NCBI GenBank assembly: GCA_943737045.1
Contig: CALSFV010000093.1
Location: 248,001 to 312,000, forward strand
Direction of reading: 5' to 3'
From: Parapristionchus giblindavisi
Lineage: Eukaryota > Nematoda > Chromadorea > Rhabditida > Diplogasteridae
DNA: 64,000 nucleotides
This document shows, one piece after another, positions 1-11,127 of the stretch. Position numbers and translations under genes: made by a program. Within the stretch, counting starts at the first letter, position 1, and each line of letters opens with the position of its first letter. The notes below the pieces were generated by a model. It did no database searches. It saw only the letters and a list, made by a program, of their open reading frames with translations, and was not told the origin of the DNA.

Positions 1-600
1 AACGCTTCAAAAACGTTCACTATGTTTCTGAAACTTTCACTGCAACAAGAAACTTTGAGGTACGATAATACAAATGTAAAATGTAAAATCTCTCATGAGG
101 AGATCACAAAATCAACAGTCTGCTCCATTCACGGTGGGCATTTTCCGCATTGCCACACAAACTCTTCGGAGACAATAGAGCGTCGAAACTTTCAAACACA
201 TATTTCTGATCAGATTGTCCAGCTTGTTAACATGAGATCTACTATATCAAAATAATATTGGTAGCCAGCTCCATTTAAAGAAAAAAGCGTGTGGTCAGAG
301 CGGAGCGTTTCAAATTAGCATGGGGTGTCGCTTTATTTTCTTTTTTTCAGTCGATATCACGCGAAACCTCTCGTTCCTCAAACACCCTCGGTGTTTCAAC
401 AAATTCGATGTTCAATTCCTGAAAAAATTGGAATAAATTCTGAGAACTCTACGTCCTGGTAACACGTGAATCTAGAGAGGAGAGTCCCAAAATAACTCTC
501 GTAGATTTTTTTCAATTTTTTTCAAAAACCATTTTTCTCAACGGATTTTATTTAATTTAGAATACTCAGTTATCTTCATTTTGGTGTATATTTGGTGTGA
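1..600. other. no gene recognised
   Basis: AT-rich sequence with short open frames only. Near 280-310 there is a piece of the recurrent CCGCTCTGGC/gagagagt palindromic module found elsewhere in the window. I see no splice-bounded exon. Confidence 0.5.
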
Positions 601-704
601 CTTGTGGATGCTGTGTGAGACCAGTTAGTATGAAGAGAGAAGCTTTATTACTAGTAATAAAGTTTCTCTCTTCATACTAACTGGTCTCACACAGCATCCA
701 CAAG
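601..704. repeat. near-perfect 104-nt palindrome
   Basis: The two 52-nt halves are complementary with no loop, around a centre at 652/653. The only mismatch is at 642/663, which would be a G-U pair in RNA. The outer ends are CTTGTGGATGC and GCATCCACAAG. It could be a small fold-back element or a double-stranded RNA source. Confidence 0.9.
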
Positions 705-1096
705 GATTTTATTTAAGTCGTTTATTTTTCGAATACTCTACGTGAAACGATATTTGGAAAGCAAACGCATTGAAAATTTTATCTTTCGCACAAATTCGAA
801 AATATTTCTGGCTGTTGATTAAATTGCTATATTCGATACGAGCAAAAATTTCAACGTTTTTGGTAACTGAACGAATGATCTTACTAAGGGGGTTTGGCAG
901 ATTTGCGTAATTATCTCTCTGCTTCTCACTTTTTTTCTTTATAACACAGTGTTTTATACATACTCTACGAACCAACAATGCTCGCCTGTTTGGCAGTTAC
1001 GCCGTTTCCTAATAATGTTTTTCCGGCTTATTATACATGCTCTGTTATGATTGAACTAACAATAAGCCTATGAAGCAAGCTTCCACGTAATACTGT

Positions 1097-2185
1097 CTAC
1101 AAACCAACCTTGATTCTCTCATTCAACTTATCCACCAATTCCTTAGGTGTTCCTTCGTTCTTCTCAATCTCCTTCATCACATCCATATCAATCAATTCAT
1201 TGATCTGTTCCCTTGAGAGTAGAGTATTGTACAATCCGAAGATCCTCATACTAGTCTCATGGTAGTCTTTGAATTCGCGGTTCTTGTTCCGTTTTAGGTC
1301 GTACAGGGCACCGAGTCCTTTAACGCAACAGAAGATAATACTCGTAGTAGATCCTGTCGAGGGAAGAGTGAAACTGCCTGGAATATATTATATTCATGTC
1401 ATTTATGCCATTTAATATGACATGCTCAAATTGTATGGTATGTATATGGTAACAAATCTTGTACTAATCCGTTACAATGAGAGATTAGAGATTAGCTTCA
1501 AATCAACATGTTGAGAGTAATAAAATACTATATGTTTTAAAAACGATAGAACATGATTGCAGTGTTGCCTTAACATTTTGTCATAGTAAAGCATAAAAAG
1601 TGGGCACGATAACCTTTTGCTGTCTGTTCCCTCATTTTATCTGCATATATCTTCATCGAATCAGGATTGCTCTCTAAGTACTGGAAGAACTTCGCAACAT
1701 TATGCAGAAGCTAGAAAAGAATTATCAGCGAAGCTTTATCATGGAGACCATGATCAAGTTAGTGGATTATGTGGTCGATTTACCGTTGGACTGCATTTCG
1801 TTTTAATCAATATTCATTTCGTCTTATTTCTATTTTTCTGTTTATGGCCCAGCAATTAAACATATGCACGATTTTCGCGACATCAAAATGTTAACTGCAT
1901 ATATAAATAAATATTTAATATATGTAAAATACATATATTATTCAAATAAATTCTGACCTGCATCATTCGAGAATCCTCGTTCGTACTCGAATCGGGTCTA
2001 AAACAATAGTTTTAATTAACGATTAATAATAATAATAATAATAATAATTTTTATTAATAACATTATTAATACCAACGATAGACTGTGGGAAACTATATAG
2101 GCCGAAGTCGCGATGAAAGAAGTGATCCCGAGAGCTAATGCTGCTTTACCAGCGACGAAAGGAAAACCACCACCTGTCGCTATTG
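1097..2185 (-). CDS. G1, four-exon gene of unknown family, unit 1 copy (start codon lost)
   Basis: The exons in transcription order are about 2,062-2,185, 1,958-1,997, 1,614-1,710 and 1,097-1,377. Exon 1 encodes a hydrophobic, membrane-anchor-like stretch containing GGFPFVAGKAALALGITSF. Exon 2 adds a short polar piece. Exons 3 and 4 encode a charged, helix-rich tail with FFQYLESNPDSMKIYAD and KELVDKLNERIK before a TAG stop. The junctions from exon 2 to 3 (phase 0) and 3 to 4 (phase 1) fit TTTTAG/TTCCAG acceptors exactly. The exon 1 donor is uncertain: GTATTA at 2,072 is the better site, but GTTATT at 2,061 gives the phase that exon 2 needs. The first codon is ATA here and ATG in unit 2, right after a TTTTTCAG acceptor. 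This is the only copy that keeps exons 3 and 4. The family is not recognised. Confidence 0.55.
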
Positions 2186-2291
2186 CTGAAAAAAATGTGC
2201 TATAGTTTCCAAAAAAAAAATACATAAAATATTTTATTCAGCCCAATTGTTCAAAAAAATAATCAGACAATATTTTAGTCGTTAATCGTCT

Positions 2292-5200
2292 TCACTTTGT
2301 CAAATGTGGTGTCCCGTGAATATTTGCATGAACAAACTGTGAAGCCATAGATACCATACAAAAGATACCATGCATATATAATGATATACTGATTAAGATG
2401 GATGAATCATGCATAAACGATATATTACAGATGTGCTTAAAGGGACCGAAACCTTTGTCAACGGTCTCTTCAACGGTCTACGCTCTCTCGTTGTTAGAGA
2501 ACAGAGAAAAAGTGTGCGCAATGAAGAGGCCATTGAGTGAGGTCACGGGGGCATGACAGAAGCGCAACGTCATAAGCGCAACTGCCACTTTTCGTCAAAA
2601 GCGCAACCATGAAAATCGCAAACGACAAAAGCGCAACGGGGCATATCTCGGTCGGGGATGATCGTACGGACCTCTGGATGGGTTTATCCGAACCCACTCG
2701 GTTTGTATTACTATGGTACAAGTTGATCTTTGATCTATGATAGCGAAACGACAAAAGCGCAACGGGGCATATCTCGGTCAGGGATTATAGTACGGACCTC
2801 TGGAAATGGAATTTCTCTCATAGGCAAAAGGGTATTAGGCGATCTACACAAATCAGACAGGTATTATTTTTGCGCTTTTTTTCCTCACCCGCCTCAATGC
2901 TCTCTGACACCACCACACTCTCTCGCCTCTTGCCTCCACTTCAACGGCAAAATGGCAACATTGAAAGTTGATTTTCTCGAAAGTCGAGGCGCAAATTGGC
3001 TGATTTTTTTTCAATGTGATAATGAAGCGCTTCCGGTCCGATCTGTAAAGGTTGCAAGGAAAATTATGGACATGTTCATAGAAAAGTCGGGCATAGGTAG
3101 ATAATTTTAGCACCATCGGGTGAAGAGAAACGACTTTTCAAATGATTTTTAGTCGAATCTCTCGCAAGATCACTCAAATTTCGATCGGGGATAATCGTAT
3201 AAAAAATTCGACTTCATCTCTGGGGCTTCCTATCAATAAACGGATTCGAAATTTGAATTCGAAAAAAAAGAAATCATCAGTTTTACCCAAATCTGACACG
3301 TAGAGCGTTGTGGTTAATCTGCGGCAGAGAAATGGTCCGTTGCGCATTTGTCGTTTCTGTGTGAGAGATCAAAGATCAACTTGTACCATAGTAATACAAA
3401 CCGAGTGGGTTCGGATAAACCCATCCAGAGGTCCGTACGATCATCCCCGACCGAGATATGCCCCGTTGCGCTTTTGTCGTTTCGCTATCAGAGATCAAAG
3501 ATCAACTTGTACCATAGTAATACAAACCGAGTGGGTTCGGATAAACCCATCCAGAGGTCCGTACGATCATCCCCGACCGAGATATGCCCCGTTGCGCTTT
3601 TGTCGTTTCGCTATCAGAGATCAAAGATCAACTTGTACCATAGTAATACAAACCGAGTGGGTTCGGATAAACCCATCCAGAGGTCCGTACGATCATCCCC
3701 GACCGAGATATGCCCCGTTGCGCTTTTGTCGTTTCGCTATCAGAGATCAAAGATCAACTTGTACCATAGTAATACAAACCGAGTGGGTTCGGATAAACCC
3801 ATCCAGAGGTCCGTACGATCATCCCCGACCGAGATATGCCCCGTTGCGCTTTTGTCGTTTCGCTATCAGAGATCAAAGATCAACTTGTACCATAGTAATA
3901 CAAACCGAGTGGGTTCGGATAAACCCATCCAGAGGTCCGTACGATCATCCCCGACCGAGATATGCCCCGTTGCTCTTTTGTCGTTTGCGCTGAAGGAAGT
4001 GCTGTTGCGCATTTGACGTTGCGCTTCTGTCATGCCCCCGAGGTCACTCCCTCTTTAAACATTCGTGGGCCTTCATCGTTAATTTAACCTACCTACAAGG
4101 AACAGAATTGGTTTGCTGCTTCGGGCTACGCGAACTGTGACATCGGTCGCACGTGAATCGTTATAAACAAGTTCAACCTGTATTGACCGTATAAAATACA
4201 TTTGTTTATTTGGTACTAAATCAGCCAGCCACAGCCACAATGAATTTCTATGTTTAGAGAGAGAGTCCAAGCGAGATAGTACGTAGATCATAGAGAGTGC
4301 GACCTGGGAAGGGATGGAAGGGGGGGGGGTGATCGATAGAATATTTCTGCGTTTAGCAGCAGTAGCAATGCAATTACGCAAGTACATTTTATACGTACAA
4401 TAATGTCATTATTAAAGGTGAATCAGTACGCACCTCATTGGCCCTACGCTATGTTCAATAGTTACGTAAAGACTAGTAGATAAAACTTTCTCGTTTTAGC
4501 AACAACCTCTCGCATCATTTTATGGGCACTACTTCAGAACACCGGACTCGTCCAAAGTATAGTAAAAAGTCCATAATAAAAGGGACATTTACACTATTTT
4601 TCGCCTCCTTTTTGGACTTGTCTGGTGTTCTGGCCCGGAATTCTAAAGGACTTCTTATTTAATTTCACAACTTTTGGACATTGCATTCACAGTGCACGAC
4701 AAGAACAAAAAAGAAATGGCTAATTACATAAATTTCAATCCAAAATATTAGAATTTTCCCAAGCAATGTGAAAGGGGAAAGCAAAAAAGTGCTCCTTTAA
4801 GAGACCGGCTCGGTAGGACTCGAGCATGGTCCGGACATTCGCGAGGAATTTCGATCTGGCCCTCAATACTTTCATCATAGACACATACCGGGGGGAGACC
4901 GATGAAAGTTATAGTGAAAATGCCCTGCGTCTCAAACCCGGCTCACATATGCCGCATAAAATAAAAAATTGAAAAATTCATAACTTTTCAATCGTGATAG
5001 CTAGGACTATTATTTCTTTTTATTGGTAAATAACATGCCATGCACTCTTACCAACACCGCTGAACAGCAATATCAAATCGTTCTGAATAAGTTTTTTCGT
5101 ATCTGATTTTAAGATTTTTCCTCTTCTATCCTCATTGAAGAGAGACGGCAAGCACTGACATAGTGCATATTGTAGCCCTGACAATTATGTACATGATGGT

Positions 5201-7406
5201 CAAATTCCCGTAAAAATCCATGTTTTCTGAAACATCGAGAATTGCAGCTGAATGTGAGATATGTGTAATTTGCAAAAATCGAAAATTAAATTTCTTGTAA
5301 ATCGCAAGAGTAAGAGGTAGCTTTATTATGTCATTATACTCGTAGTAATGCGAGTGCACAGGAAAAATATACAAGTAATCTCGGACTACATTTTTTTTTA
5401 AATTTAAAAAAATCATTATTTTATTTTTATTTTTTCAAACCCCACATTCAGTCGACCGTCAAGGCAAGTTGATTCATAGGGCGGATGGTGGCTGTTGCAT
5501 GTGCGTTTGCAGAAACGACTGCAACGTGAAGAATCGTGGTTTCGCAGATCTCGAATTTATTTTTTTAATTAACAAACTTGAATATTTATATGTTTCTTTA
5601 ATATAAATCGGTTGGAAGGTAGCGTACTGCATCCAAGGCTGTACCATTTTTATCAGTAGGAGTATACGGTATTGAACAACCGTAATCGCCAGGAATCGCG
5701 AACTGATTTTTTTTTCAGTCGATCCATGATTTTCAACCATGACCCGGGGTTCATGGTTGAGAATGGCTGAGGTCGAAAAATTCGTGCTGGTCCGAGATCA
5801 AATACTATTTGGCATTATATCAACAGTGGGCCAACTTTTATTTTCATGAATACCATAACTCGAATTACCGTAATAGTTATGCAAACATCTGAATTTTACG
5901 AGAATTTCACCACATTATTATAGGATACGGTAGCTAGATTACGGTAATTCGAGTTATGGTATCCATAAAAATAAAAGTTGGACCACTGTTGATATAATGC
6001 CACATAGTATTTGCTCTGGGATCATCATGAATTATTCGACCTCAGCCATTCTCAACCATGAACCCCGGGTCATGGTTGAAAATCATGGATCGACTGAAAA
6101 AAAATCAGTTCGCGATTCCTGGCGATTACGGTTGTTCAATACCGTATACTCCTACTGATAAAAATGGTACAGCTTTGGATGCAGCACGCTACCTTCCAAC
6201 CGATTTATATTAAAGAAACATATAAATATTCAAGTTTGTTAATTAAAAAAATAAATTCGAGATCTGCGAAACCACGATTCTTCACGTTGCAATCGTTTCT
6301 GCAAACGCACATGCAACAGTCACCATCCGCCCTATGAATCAACTTGCCTTGACGGTCGACTGAATGTGGGGGTTGAAAAAATAAAAATAAAATAATGATT
6401 TTTCTAAATTTTTAAAAAATGTAGTCCGAGATTACTTGTATATTATTCCTGTGCACTCGCATTACTACGAGTATAATGACATAATAAAGCTACCTCTTAC
6501 TCTGGAGATTTACAAGAAATTTAATTTTCGATTTTTGCAAATTACACATATCTCACATTCAGCTGCAATTCTCGACGTTTCAGAAAACATGGATTTTTAC
6601 GGGAATGTGACCTTCATGTACATAATTGTCAGGGCTACAATATGCACTATGTCAGTGCTTGCCGTCTCTCTTCAATGAGGATAGAAGAGGAAAAATCTTA
6701 AAATCAGATACGAAAAAACTTATCCAGAATGATATGATATTATTGTTCGGCTGTGTTTGTAAGAGTGCATGGCATATTATTTACCAATAAAAAGAAATAA
6801 TAGTCCTAGCTATCGCGATTGAAAAGTTATGAATTTTTCAATTTTTTATTTTATGCGGCATATGTGAGCCGGGTTTGAGCCGCAGGGCATTTTCACTATA
6901 ACTTTCATCGGTCTCCCCCCGGTATGTGTCTATGATGAAAGTATTGAGTGCCAAATCGAAATTCCTCGCGAATGTCCGGCAGGGGGTCGAAATGCTCGAG
7001 TCTTACCGAGCCAGTCTCTTAAAGTGAAGCAGCAGACAAACGGGTCGTGTACGGCAGTGGGTTATGGTCGGGAAGCGGAGTGGATATGGGCTTTGTCTAG
7101 TTGGTCGTTCGGTTTCCCACATTTGGAATTGCAATAGTTCAGGCTGTTTCGAGGTTATCATACAAATAAATTATTCAAATTCTGTTCGTTCCAAAATACT
7201 TTTGTAAAAAAACTGTTATTAAAAATGAAAAAATAATAATCTCACGGTTTCATCGTTATCCGATTGATATGACAAATTAGCTGGATACACTAGTCCTCCT
7301 TTGAAATGTTTCGATGATTCACGAATGATGTCATCGACGTTATCATCAACGAATCCATCAGAACAGATGAAGTGTACCTTGTCGTCTGATGATCGAACAC
7401 GAAACA
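2292..7406 (-). CDS. G4, small conserved protein of unknown family, unit 1 copy with transposon-expanded introns
   Basis: The recognisable exons are 7,246-7,406, 4,097-4,177 and 2,292-2,336, all joining in phase 0. They match the unit 2 copy with a few substitutions: ENVDDVIRE is DNVDDIIRE here, IELV is VELV, and HANVHG is HANIHG. Two large insertions lie in the introns: a TIR element with 126-bp tandem repeats (2,438-4,055) and a 2.2-kb palindrome (4,795-7,024). The acceptor of the middle exon (AATACAG at 4,178) has its upstream tract supplied by a dispersed repeat. The first coding exon is altered: the position of the unit 2 ATG reads TTG at about 7,513 and the following codons differ. The copy is therefore probably impaired. 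No known domain is recognised. Confidence 0.5.
2438..4055. mobile_element. 1.6-kb inverted-repeat element carrying 126-bp tandem repeats
   Basis: The sequence is absent from units 2 and 3, where GATGTGC runs directly into ATAAACATTCG. The two ends share TTAAA next to AGGGA or CCCTC. Subterminal inverted repeats (about 2,535-2,572 and 4,012-4,049) contain GGGGGCATGACAGAAGCGCA. Inside are five direct copies of a 126-bp unit and 1.5 inverted copies of it. No transposase is seen, so it looks like a non-autonomous DNA element inserted in a G4 intron. Confidence 0.75.
3365..3993. repeat. 126-bp tandem repeat, five copies
   Basis: Repeats start at about 3,365, 3,491, 3,617, 3,743 and 3,869. The units are almost identical, each with GATCAAAGATCAACTTG and GTTGCGCTTTTGTCG. 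The period is a multiple of three, so two long repetitive open frames run through, but these are a by-product. The unit recurs inverted at 2,632-2,802. Confidence 0.93.
4178..4420. repeat. dispersed repeat family R, copy 1
   Basis: Begins TATTGACCGTATAAAATAC, followed by TTTGTTTATTTGGTA and a CAGCCACAGCCACAATG segment. A C/G homopolymer lies near 4,320 and the copy ends in ATTTTATACGTACAATAA. Related copies occur at about 17,640-17,965 and 39,276-39,360 (same strand) and at about 8,985-9,185, 36,110-36,310 and 62,940-63,135 (opposite strand). The class is unknown. Confidence 0.65.
4535..4632. repeat. small fold-back with 22-bp arms
   Basis: The ends CAGAACACCGGACTCGTCC and GGACTTGTCTGGTGTTCTG pair with a few mismatches around an AT-rich centre. 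It is probably a MITE-like remnant. Confidence 0.65.
4795..7024. mobile_element. 2.2-kb palindromic element with arms of about 1.08 kb
   Basis: The left arm is 4,795-5,874 and the right arm 5,938-7,024, with a 63-bp centre. The ends read CTTTAAGAGACCGGCTCGG and the diverged complement. Both arms encode the same 80-94 residue open frame (5,132-5,416 minus, 6,436-6,678 plus), which carries no known motif. The segment is missing from the same G4 intron in units 2 and 3. TTAA sits at both ends but is self-complementary, so it cannot be separated from the TIR as a target duplication. Confidence 0.85.
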
Positions 7407-7673
7407 CTCAAATGAGAGTTATGAGTAAATGAGAGAGAGTTAGGTTTATGTCCCTTTAAAGATGGAGAACCAAGAGATTTGGAGTGGGAGTGAGTCTATC
7501 ACGAACAACGTGAGCCACAATTCGGGCACCCTCTACTTTACTAGATTCGAGATTCCGATCACATAGCCCATGTGATGGTCAGTGGTAAGTAACCAGCTAT
7601 GGCTTTGATTATTTTTTTTCACATTTGAAAATTTGCGCTTTCCGCTGATACAGTAATGAACTTTCAGTTCGGA

Positions 7674-8936
7674 TTACGGTATTCCGGGGCATCCATAGTT
7701 TTCAAGAAAATAGTTTTTGTACTCAGGCAGATATGATTTATAGTTCTTCCCTATCAGTTTAGTCACGAAAAACTCGAGGGTATCCTTCTTTTGTCTCATT
7801 GACAGTACGCTCACGAATATTGGTATTGGTTTTGGATAAATTATCGAACCAAAAGCTTCACAAAGAAAATAAAAAATTAACAACATTGGCTAGGACGTGA
7901 GTAATTATTTATTATATTCAAAGTGGGCATTTATTTTCCTATGTAATCTCCATGTTGACCATTTTCAGTTTCAGAGCCACAAAATCAGATATTTTATTAT
8001 GGTTTTGAAACAAGTTTCATACCTGGTATTTCATTGGCTTCCATTGCATTTTCCACTTCACGAAAGATACTCAGATAAACGACGTTCATGCGAATCGTGT
8101 TCTACAATTTGCAACATTATTTAAATTATTTTTCATTTAAACTGTATTTCTCATACTTTAAATCACAATAGTACAAACATCTTTGTCATCCTTAAACTTG
8201 TTCATTTCTCCGATGATTTCCTCTGCTGTCTGCCTTTGTTCGAGCGAGTAGGATAGAAGAGGATTCTTCAACATAAATACATTTATAATACAAAAAAATT
8301 AAAAACATTTCGACTTTTTCTCGGAAAATCGGAAAACGGAAAATGCACAGCCCTGAAATCTACTGCCACAGCTGTTTTTTCATAACTTTTTCCTAAGACT
8401 TGGCAAATATTACAAACAAAGGGGCAAAAACGACGAAATTTATGGCGCACTAAAAAATAGCGGAAAACGGAAAATGGCGACTTTCCAGGGTCTAAAAATG
8501 TACACTGGAAAACCGAAAATGGAAACTCGAAATTTGAATTCGCGGGCGCGAAAAAGGTGCGGCAATTCAAATTCTGAGCCCAAATTTCATTTCCCGCCTT
8601 TAGAAGTATTGGAACTTGAATTCCTACTTAACATCCTTCTTAAATCCGCCGAAAATCGCATTTAGAAGGTAAGAATTTGAATTCCCGCACCTTTTTTCGC
8701 GCCCGCGAATTCAAATTTTCTATTTTCCAGTGTACTTTTTTAGACCCTGGAAAGTCGCCATTTTCCGTTTTCCACTATTTTTTAGTGCGCCATTAGTGAA
8801 AATATACAGGAATCAAATTTTGCAAGACATGTGTCCAGCTCAAATCTTTTTAATTACCTCTTCAGTAGGTGGCTGTATCTTGAACAGACTCAAACATATC
8901 CTCAAAAGCAGAGCATCCTCATCATATTTACCGTAC
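7674..8936 (-). CDS. G2, unknown conserved protein, unit 1 copy (5' end not resolved)
   Basis: Four exons can be read: 8,858-8,936 (YGKYDEDALLLRICLSLF), 8,179-8,265 (NPLLSYSPEQRQTAEEIIG), 8,023-8,101 (NTIRMNVVYLSIFREVENAM) and 7,674-7,855 (ending LENYGCPGIP, stop TAA). Phases fit: 2 to 0, 0 to 0, 0 to 1, then 1. The third exon differs from the unit 2 exon at four bases, all synonymous, which is a sign of past purifying selection. The last exon is open here, while unit 2 and unit 3 have an in-frame TAA in it. Its acceptor (TGTGAAG) is weaker than usual. An upstream acceptor TCCTAG would instead end the protein after about ten residues. The first exon is missing; a short MPPG exon with a GC donor near 9,230 is possible but unproven. 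The family is not recognised. Confidence 0.6.
8443..8792. mobile_element. 350-bp MITE with 3-bp TTA target duplication (PIF/Harbinger-like)
   Basis: The arms begin TGGCGCACTAAAAAATAG and end with its complement. They continue as a long inverted repeat (GGAAAACGGAAAATGGCGAC and so on). TTA flanks both sides (8,440-8,442 and 8,793-8,795). The empty site with a single TTA is at 35,909-35,911 in unit 2 and in the same place in unit 3. PIF/Harbinger elements are known for 3-bp TWA duplications. It lies in a G2 intron. Confidence 0.85.
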
Positions 8937-8984
8937 CTAAAAGAAATCTCATTATTGTGCGTATAAAAAATACACTGGCGACAT

Positions 8985-9185
8985 TGTATTGCTACTAGCA
9001 GTTAAATGCAGAAATATTCACCCGATCAACCCCCCCCCCCTTACCCTCTCTTCCTTCTTCGCGCTCTCTGATCTACCTACTATCTGGATTCTGTCCTAAA
9101 CATTGTGGCTGTGGCTGGATACTATCGTACCAAATAAACATGTGTACTTTAAACTGTCAATATAAATGAATCGAAGATAGGTAAT
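8985..9185. repeat. dispersed repeat family R, inverted copy
   Basis: Reverse-complement relative of 4,178-4,420, with a C homopolymer at about 9,032 and CATTGTGGCTGTGGCTGG. It is conserved at the same place in units 2 and 3, so it predates the duplication. The stretch from here to 9,600 otherwise shows no clear exon. Confidence 0.6.
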
Positions 9186-9610
9186 TTTTTTCAAATTTCA
9201 AAATTGTGAAGAATGTGATTCTTTATTGCCTTCCAGGCGGCATCTTATTGTTTGTCAGAAGAAAATGGAGTTTAGATACACATTAAAATATGTTTGATCA
9301 CTCATGTCCCTTGTCTCATTTTCTAGTTTGATCATAGGAAACTCATTGTTATCTTGAAACGATGGGCGGCAACATCAACACTTATAGCTTATTGTTATCG
9401 GTGTTGTGTTTGACCCAGTGAAAGAAAGCTTGTTCTTATCATGAATGCAGGAATTGAGAATACAAAGAAGGAATCATGAAGTTTACTCAAAAAACCGAGA
9501 TTTTTCGATGAAACGGGACAGCTACGCAACATTTTATTTCCTTTGTCAGCGAAAGCAGAGAATTTCACATATCTATCATAGTAGCACCAACATGAATCCC
9601 GTAAAATCTC

Positions 9611-10663
9611 TTACATATGCCACGAAGTGTAGTTGTTCTCGACAACGTGATAGAATTGCGCCAATCGAGCATTATTCAGCCACAACTGGAACTTATCATC
9701 GTCCATATTGTAGTGGTACATTCGATCCTCTGGGAACGATGGGCCGGAGATGATCTTATTGAGATATTCCTCGACATCATTCAACATCTGAAATATATCT
9801 AAAAGACACTCCCTCGAGCAAATCTTACTTCCCGCTCTGGCTACGATCTCTCGTAAAGAAGAAAACGAGAGAGCATTGCCAGAACGTTGAGTGACAAATA
9901 AGATCGGGTTATGCCTGTAATAGTAAGGTGTGCTCGAAAGTCGCTTAACATTAAAGAAATATGAAGTTTTCAGCAGAGTATACGTATTCATATGTAAAAC
10001 ACAATTATACGTAAACTCTGTAAGCAATATCCGTAAACTAAATTCAGAAATAAATAAAAGTTGACTACGAACATTGGTTGTTTATTGGAACTAAAGATGG
10101 AATAAATTGTAATAACTTAATACATAAAATTCATTGAAAATAATCATATTAATAATACAAATATATGTACAAGTATAGGTGTTCATGTACTTTAAATATA
10201 AAAAGGAATAATATAATAGGTTAGAGAATAGTGACCCTATGGCCGCTACGTCCAAATTGGTTATCATCCCTCTTCCCTGTATGCATTGAATGAATGCAGG
10301 CAGATTCTCCTTTCATGAATGTTAGCTCGGGAGTAATTCGAAGGGAATGGAAAGGGGGCTCGCTGGTCTCATTTACGAAAGGAGATTCTGCAGTGCCGTG
10401 ATAATAAATAGAATAAAATAAGCGAAAATATTGATTCGTTGGAAAACTTATCTACGCATGATTTGGTCGATAAGAGTGAGTAGTGAGAAACTCACCAATG
10501 CGTTTCGATTGATAAGCTATTTCAAAATCTACTATTATCTTTCTTTTATCTTTCCATCTGAGCTTTACTTTTCCCCGTGACAAATGCCACATTAGCATAC
10601 CATGGTAATACACCCATGGAGTAGAAATAAGAAACGTAAGTCTACTTAAAGTGGTGTTGCATG
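9611..10663 (-). CDS. G3, unknown protein, last two exons, unit 1 copy
   Basis: Exon 10,496-10,663 (contains KLRWKDKRKIIVDFEIAYQ) joins exon 9,611-9,798 (contains FQMLNDVEEYLNKIISGPSF) across a 697-nt intron in phase 1. The donor is GTGAGT and the acceptor CTTTTAG. The last exon ends at a stop after NNYTSWHM. Unit 2 differs at few residues (M/V, L/S, L/M, HM/NV). Upstream exons were not found before the composite element at 11.1 kb. The second exon is acidic and aromatic-rich. No family is recognised. Confidence 0.6.
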
Positions 10664-11127
10664 CTGTAATGCTTTTCGTCAAATGTTCTTTCACTTGAAG
10701 TACTTTAAGTCTGTGACGTAGTTTAAGTAGACTTTAAGTTTCGAAATATCAGAGAGGGGTGTATAACTCCGGTTAACCGATTTAAGTATGCTTGCTAATT
10801 TTTTTACAGATTTAGTAACCGTCGCCAATCTCTCGATCTTTTGCAATACTCCAAAAATTGTGATTAAGTATTTTGCAGTTCTTTAATGTTTTCAATCAAT
10901 ATATATTATGAGCTTTCTTCTCGTTTTTGATCCGTTTAGAGAAGATAAATATATTATTTATATTAGTATTCGCTTCACTGTCTACTTACTAATGACTTAT
11001 CATCGTATCATTGTTATGAGAAACTCGTGAAACTCACTCGAACAACCGATCTGTTACAGAAAACGTCTAATGTTTCTAAAATAATTGACGCGTGTAGTCA
11101 TGTATCATGTATTATATTTCATTGCTC

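Noticed and set aside
3365..3993. CRISPR-like regular array
   Set aside because: The whole 126-bp unit is conserved with no variable spacers, and the genome is eukaryotic. It is a tandem repeat in a transposon.
3310..4016. Two long repetitive open frames of 222-227 residues
   Set aside because: They simply run through the 126-bp tandem repeats in two frames at once, with no start context, splice signals or known motif.
4796..7023. TTAA target duplication suggesting piggyBac
   Set aside because: TTAA is its own complement and lies at the edge of perfect inverted repeats, so it cannot be told apart from the TIR. The ends do not look like piggyBac CCC ends.
9230..9260. Short MPPG first exon for G2 with a GC donor
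   Set aside because: It fits the required phase and is present in both units, but rests on a non-canonical donor and five codons. It is mentioned only as a possibility.
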